Source: Actinobacteria bacterium IMCC26077 (GTDB taxonomy: Bacteria; Actinomycetota; Actinomycetes; Nanopelagicales; Nanopelagicaceae). Taken from it: a stretch of DNA of 64,000 bases. The position numbers were made by a program, and so were the translations under genes. A model generated the notes under the pieces. That model had not been told where the DNA came from. It did not search any database and saw nothing but the letters and a program-made list of their open reading frames with translations. Position 1 is the first letter of the stretch; every line of letters starts with the position of its first letter. Shown piece by piece: positions 61,489 through 64,000 of the stretch. The DNA lies in the NCBI GenBank assembly GCA_002284915.1, contig CP015606.1, positions 558,001 to 622,000 on the forward strand, read 5' to 3'.

Positions 61489-63711
61489 ATGAGTGAAACC
61501 GGGGGCGATCACCCACTCCTTGATGGGTTAAACCCAGCACAGCGCGAGGCGGTCATTCACTCCGGCTCGCCACTGTTGATTGTCGCCGGCGCTGGTTCGG
61601 GCAAGACCCGCGTACTCACCAACCGAATCGCCTACCTCTTGGCAGTTCGCGCCGTGGCGCCTTACGAGGTCCTCGCCATCACCTTCACCAACAAAGCAGC
61701 GGGCGAGATGCGTGAGCGCGTCCAAGCCCTCGTCGGCCCGCGCGCGAAATCGATGTGGGTCTCCACCTTTCACTCAGCGTGCGTGCGCATCCTCCGCCAA
61801 GAGGCAGTGGCCGCTGGATATAAACCAAACTTCACGATCTACGACCAGAGCGATGCGCAACGCTTGGTTGCTCTCATCGGCAAAGATCTCAACCTCGATC
61901 CTAAGCGTTATAACCCGCGCCAGATTCACGCGATGATCAGCAATGCTAAGAATGAATTGATGGGGCCGGCAGATTATGCCAATCAAACAACGAATCACTT
62001 CGAAGAGATCGTCGCCGAAACCTATGCCATCTACCAACGAAAATTACACGAGGGCAATGTCTTCGATTTCGATGACCTAATCATGAAAACGGTCGAACTC
62101 CTGCAACGACATCCAGAGGTGAAAGCTCGCTACCGTTCACGCTTTGGTCACGTCCTTGTCGACGAGTACCAAGATACCAACCACGCTCAATATATATTAG
62201 TTCGCGAGCTCGTTGGCGATGAGCGCGATGGCTTTCCTCCCGCCGAGCTCTGCGTCGTCGGTGATGCCGATCAATCTATCTATGCATTCCGTGGCGCCAC
62301 GATTAGAAACATCCTCCAATTCGAAGAGGACTATCCATTAGCGCGCACGATCTTGCTCGAACAGAACTATCGCTCCACTCAGAACATTCTCTCCGCAGCC
62401 AACGCGGTTATCACCAATAACGCCAGCCGTAAAGCGAAGAATCTCTGGTCTGATTCTGGGGCAGGATCTGCAATCGTCACCTACGAAGCAGATGATGAAC
62501 GCGACGAAGCTGAATTCGTGATGGGCGAAATTCGCTCCCTTCAACAAGAGGGAATCTCACAACCTGGCGACACCGCAATCTTCTACCGGACCAACAACCA
62601 ATCTCGACCCTTCGAAGAAGTCTTCATGCGTAATGCGATTCCATACAAGGTCGTCGGGGGCGTCCGCTTTTACGAGCGGAAAGAGGTTCGCGACCTTCTC
62701 GCCTATCTCCGGGTACTTGCCAATCCATACGATGAAATCTCACTCCGCCGGATTATCAATACCCCAAAGCGCGGAATCGGCGATAAGGCGATTGAATCTC
62801 TCGATGCGCTCAACATCCCGCTCTGGGATGCGCTCTTTAAGTCTGACCAAGCTCCCGATATCTCTTCCCGCGCGATCTCTGCAATCGATCAATTTGCCAA
62901 CCTGATGGCCACCTTGCGCACCATGGTCGAAAAGGGATTCAAACCGTCGGTCATTGCCGAAGCAGTCATTGAGCAAAGTGGTTTAGGTGCCGAACTCTCC
63001 GATAGCACCGATCCCCAAGATGAAGGTCGTCTCGAGAATATCGAAGAGTTAGTTGCAGTAGCTCAGGAGTATGAAGAGGATGAAACTCGAATAGGAACTG
63101 GCATCGACGGCGAACCTGATGAAGTGTCGTTGATTGGTTTCTTAGAGCGCGTATCACTCGTCGCCGACTCGGATCAGATTCCAGACGGTGAAGATCATGG
63201 CGGTGTGGTCACCTTGATGACGCTACACACAGCAAAAGGCCTCGAATTCCCGACCGTCTTCCTCACTGGATTAGAGGAGGGCGTCTTCCCACACTCGCGC
63301 TCACTCGGTGATCCAAACGAAATCGAAGAGGAGCGACGACTTGCATACGTGGGGCTCACTCGCGCCCGCGAACGCCTTTATCTCACTCGCGCCTCCACGC
63401 GCTTCATGTTCGGCACACCGACACACAACGCGCCATCACGATTCTTTGGTGAGATCCCCGAACATCTCTTGGAGCGAAAAGCGCCAACGTTTACCCCGCG
63501 CGTAAAGAGCGCTCCACCAGTTCGTTCCACAGGTAAGCGAGTGATCGCCCTCGATCTCGCCGTTGGCGATCGAGTCCTCCATCAGACCTTCGGTATCGGT
63601 CAGGTTCGCTCCATCACGGGAGCGGGCGACCGCGCCGAGGCAACGATTGATTTTGGAAGCTACGGGGAGCGGCGCCTGCTCCTCCGGTATGCCCCCGTCG
63701 AGAAGGTCTAG
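61489..63711 (+). CDS. pcrA: ATP-dependent DNA helicase PcrA/UvrD
   Basis: The 740-residue superfamily 1 helicase unwinds DNA in nucleotide excision repair and replication. It has the Q-motif LNPAQREAV, Walker A A33-GAGSGK-T40, [10 protein letters not shown] (motif II), [13 protein letters not shown] (III), QNYRST, and the C-terminal [25 protein letters not shown] and [14 protein letters not shown]. The last 50 residues form the beta-barrel tail typical of PcrA ([15 protein letters not shown]). ATG 61489 matches the family start; the longer frame from 61240 runs into the opposite gene and is rejected. Confidence 0.97.
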   Translation: MSETGGDHPLLDGLNPAQREAVIHSGSPLLIVAGAGSGKTRVLTNRIAYLLAVRAVAPYEVLAITFTNKAAGEMRERVQALVGPRAKSMWVSTFHSACVRILRQEAVAAGYKPNFTIYDQSDAQRLVALIGKDLNLDPKRYNPRQIHAMISNAKNELMGPADYANQTTNHFEEIVAETYAIYQRKLHEGNVFDFDDLIMKTVELLQRHPEVKARYRSRFGHVLVDEYQDTNHAQYILVRELVGDERDGFPPAELCVVGDADQSIYAFRGATIRNILQFEEDYPLARTILLEQNYRSTQNILSAANAVITNNASRKAKNLWSDSGAGSAIVTYEADDERDEAEFVMGEIRSLQQEGISQPGDTAIFYRTNNQSRPFEEVFMRNAIPYKVVGGVRFYERKEVRDLLAYLRVLANPYDEISLRRIINTPKRGIGDKAIESLDALNIPLWDALFKSDQAPDISSRAISAIDQFANLMATLRTMVEKGFKPSVIAEAVIEQSGLGAELSDSTDPQDEGRLENIEELVAVAQEYEEDETRIGTGIDGEPDEVSLIGFLERVSLVADSDQIPDGEDHGGVVTLMTLHTAKGLEFPTVFLTGLEEGVFPHSRSLGDPNEIEEERRLAYVGLTRARERLYLTRASTRFMFGTPTHNAPSRFFGEIPEHLLERKAPTFTPRVKSAPPVRSTGKRVIALDLAVGDRVLHQTFGIGQVRSITGAGDRAEATIDFGSYGERRLLLRYAPVEKV

Positions 63712-63775
63712 CGAAGGTCTAGCTGATTTAGTAGTTAATTTGGCGGGGCCTACCTATGCGTGGCACGGTAGCGCT

Positions 63776-64000
63776 ATGGGAAAGCGACCGATCCGAGTGG
63801 TAGTTGCGAAAGCTGGCCTTGACGGCCACGATCGTGGCGCCAAAGTAGTCGCACGTACCCTTCGCGATGCCGGATGTGAGGTGATCTACACCGGCCTACA
63901 TCAAAGCCCTGAAGAGATCGTCACAACAGCTATTCAGGAAGATGCTGATGCGATTGGCCTCTCAATTCTCTCCGGTGCACACCTGACCCTCTTTAAGCGC
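63776..64000 (+). CDS. Cobalamin B12-binding domain protein, N-terminal part (mutase small subunit type)
   Basis: Only the first 75 codons lie in the window; the frame is open to the last base. The sequence begins [20 protein letters not shown], with the base-off cobalamin motif Asp-X-His-X-X-Gly (GLDGHDRG), and continues as the Rossmann fold of methylmalonyl-CoA mutase-type B12 domains ([11 protein letters not shown]). Stand-alone subunits of this type pair with a catalytic chain in acyl-CoA mutases. The partner is not visible. It starts 64 bases after pcrA; TACCTAT (63751-63757) and TAGCGC may be promoter elements. Confidence 0.88.
   Translation, partial: MGKRPIRVVVAKAGLDGHDRGAKVVARTLRDAGCEVIYTGLHQSPEEIVTTAIQEDADAIGLSILSGAHLTLFKR

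Overview
The window is a gene-dense, almost mobile-element-free stretch of chromosome from a streamlined actinobacterium. The evidence is a WhiB-family iron-sulfur regulator, paired guaB2/guaB3-type genes, a HadA/HadB pair next to murB, a zinc-type uS14 (RpsZ), groESL and tsaEBD beside alr, and many GTG/TTG starts. Intermediate GC by eye, very short intergenic gaps, a CBS-less IMP dehydrogenase and a secreted protein with a Lys-rich CX15C tail suggest a planktonic lineage such as Nanopelagicales (acI-like) or a relative. That placement is an inference, not a search result.

Layout. 1-3658: end of hadA, hadB, a family 2 glycosyltransferase-like gene, murB and a convergent class I aminotransferase. 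3704-14914: tRNA-Trp, secE, nusG, rplKA, a 249-base leader, rplJL, rpoBC. 14915-35242: rpsL-rpsG-fusA-tuf, then the S10, spc and alpha clusters with secY, adk, map and infA, ending in rpoA-rplQ. 35268-42552: truA, rplM-rpsI, glmM, glmS, a PAP2 phosphatase, acpS, alr. 42614-50883: a livGFHMK importer followed by a secreted alpha/beta hydrolase and a secreted protein of unknown function, lying between alr and tsaE, which are close neighbours in many actinobacteria. 50908-55539: tsaE, a tsaB-rimI fusion, tsaD, groES, groEL. 55625-64000: whiB (minus) divergent from a MerR/B12-binding regulator resembling CarH, then guaB, guaB3, guaA, a convergent PIG-L deacetylase, pcrA and the start of a B12-binding mutase subunit.

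Regulation visible in the DNA. A promoter form TTGAC(C/G)-N17/18-TAC(C/T)CT recurs before rplJ, rpsL, rplM and groES. Before rpsL and rplM the T-run of an upstream terminator-like hairpin runs directly into the -35 box. The rplJ leader ends in a textbook intrinsic terminator before the start codon, which points to L10-type attenuation. A large hairpin separates rplL from rpoB. An L1-site-like hairpin lies between rplK and rplA. groES has a CIRCE-like operator over its expected transcription start.

Most of the window is conserved information-processing machinery. The less ordinary parts are the liv/secreted-protein insertion, the whiB/CarH-like pair, the CBS-less IMPDH, the tsaB-rimI fusion and the compact terminator-promoter junctions. 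No CRISPR array, insertion sequence, prophage or defence system was seen, and no intergenic stretch exceeds 300 bases.
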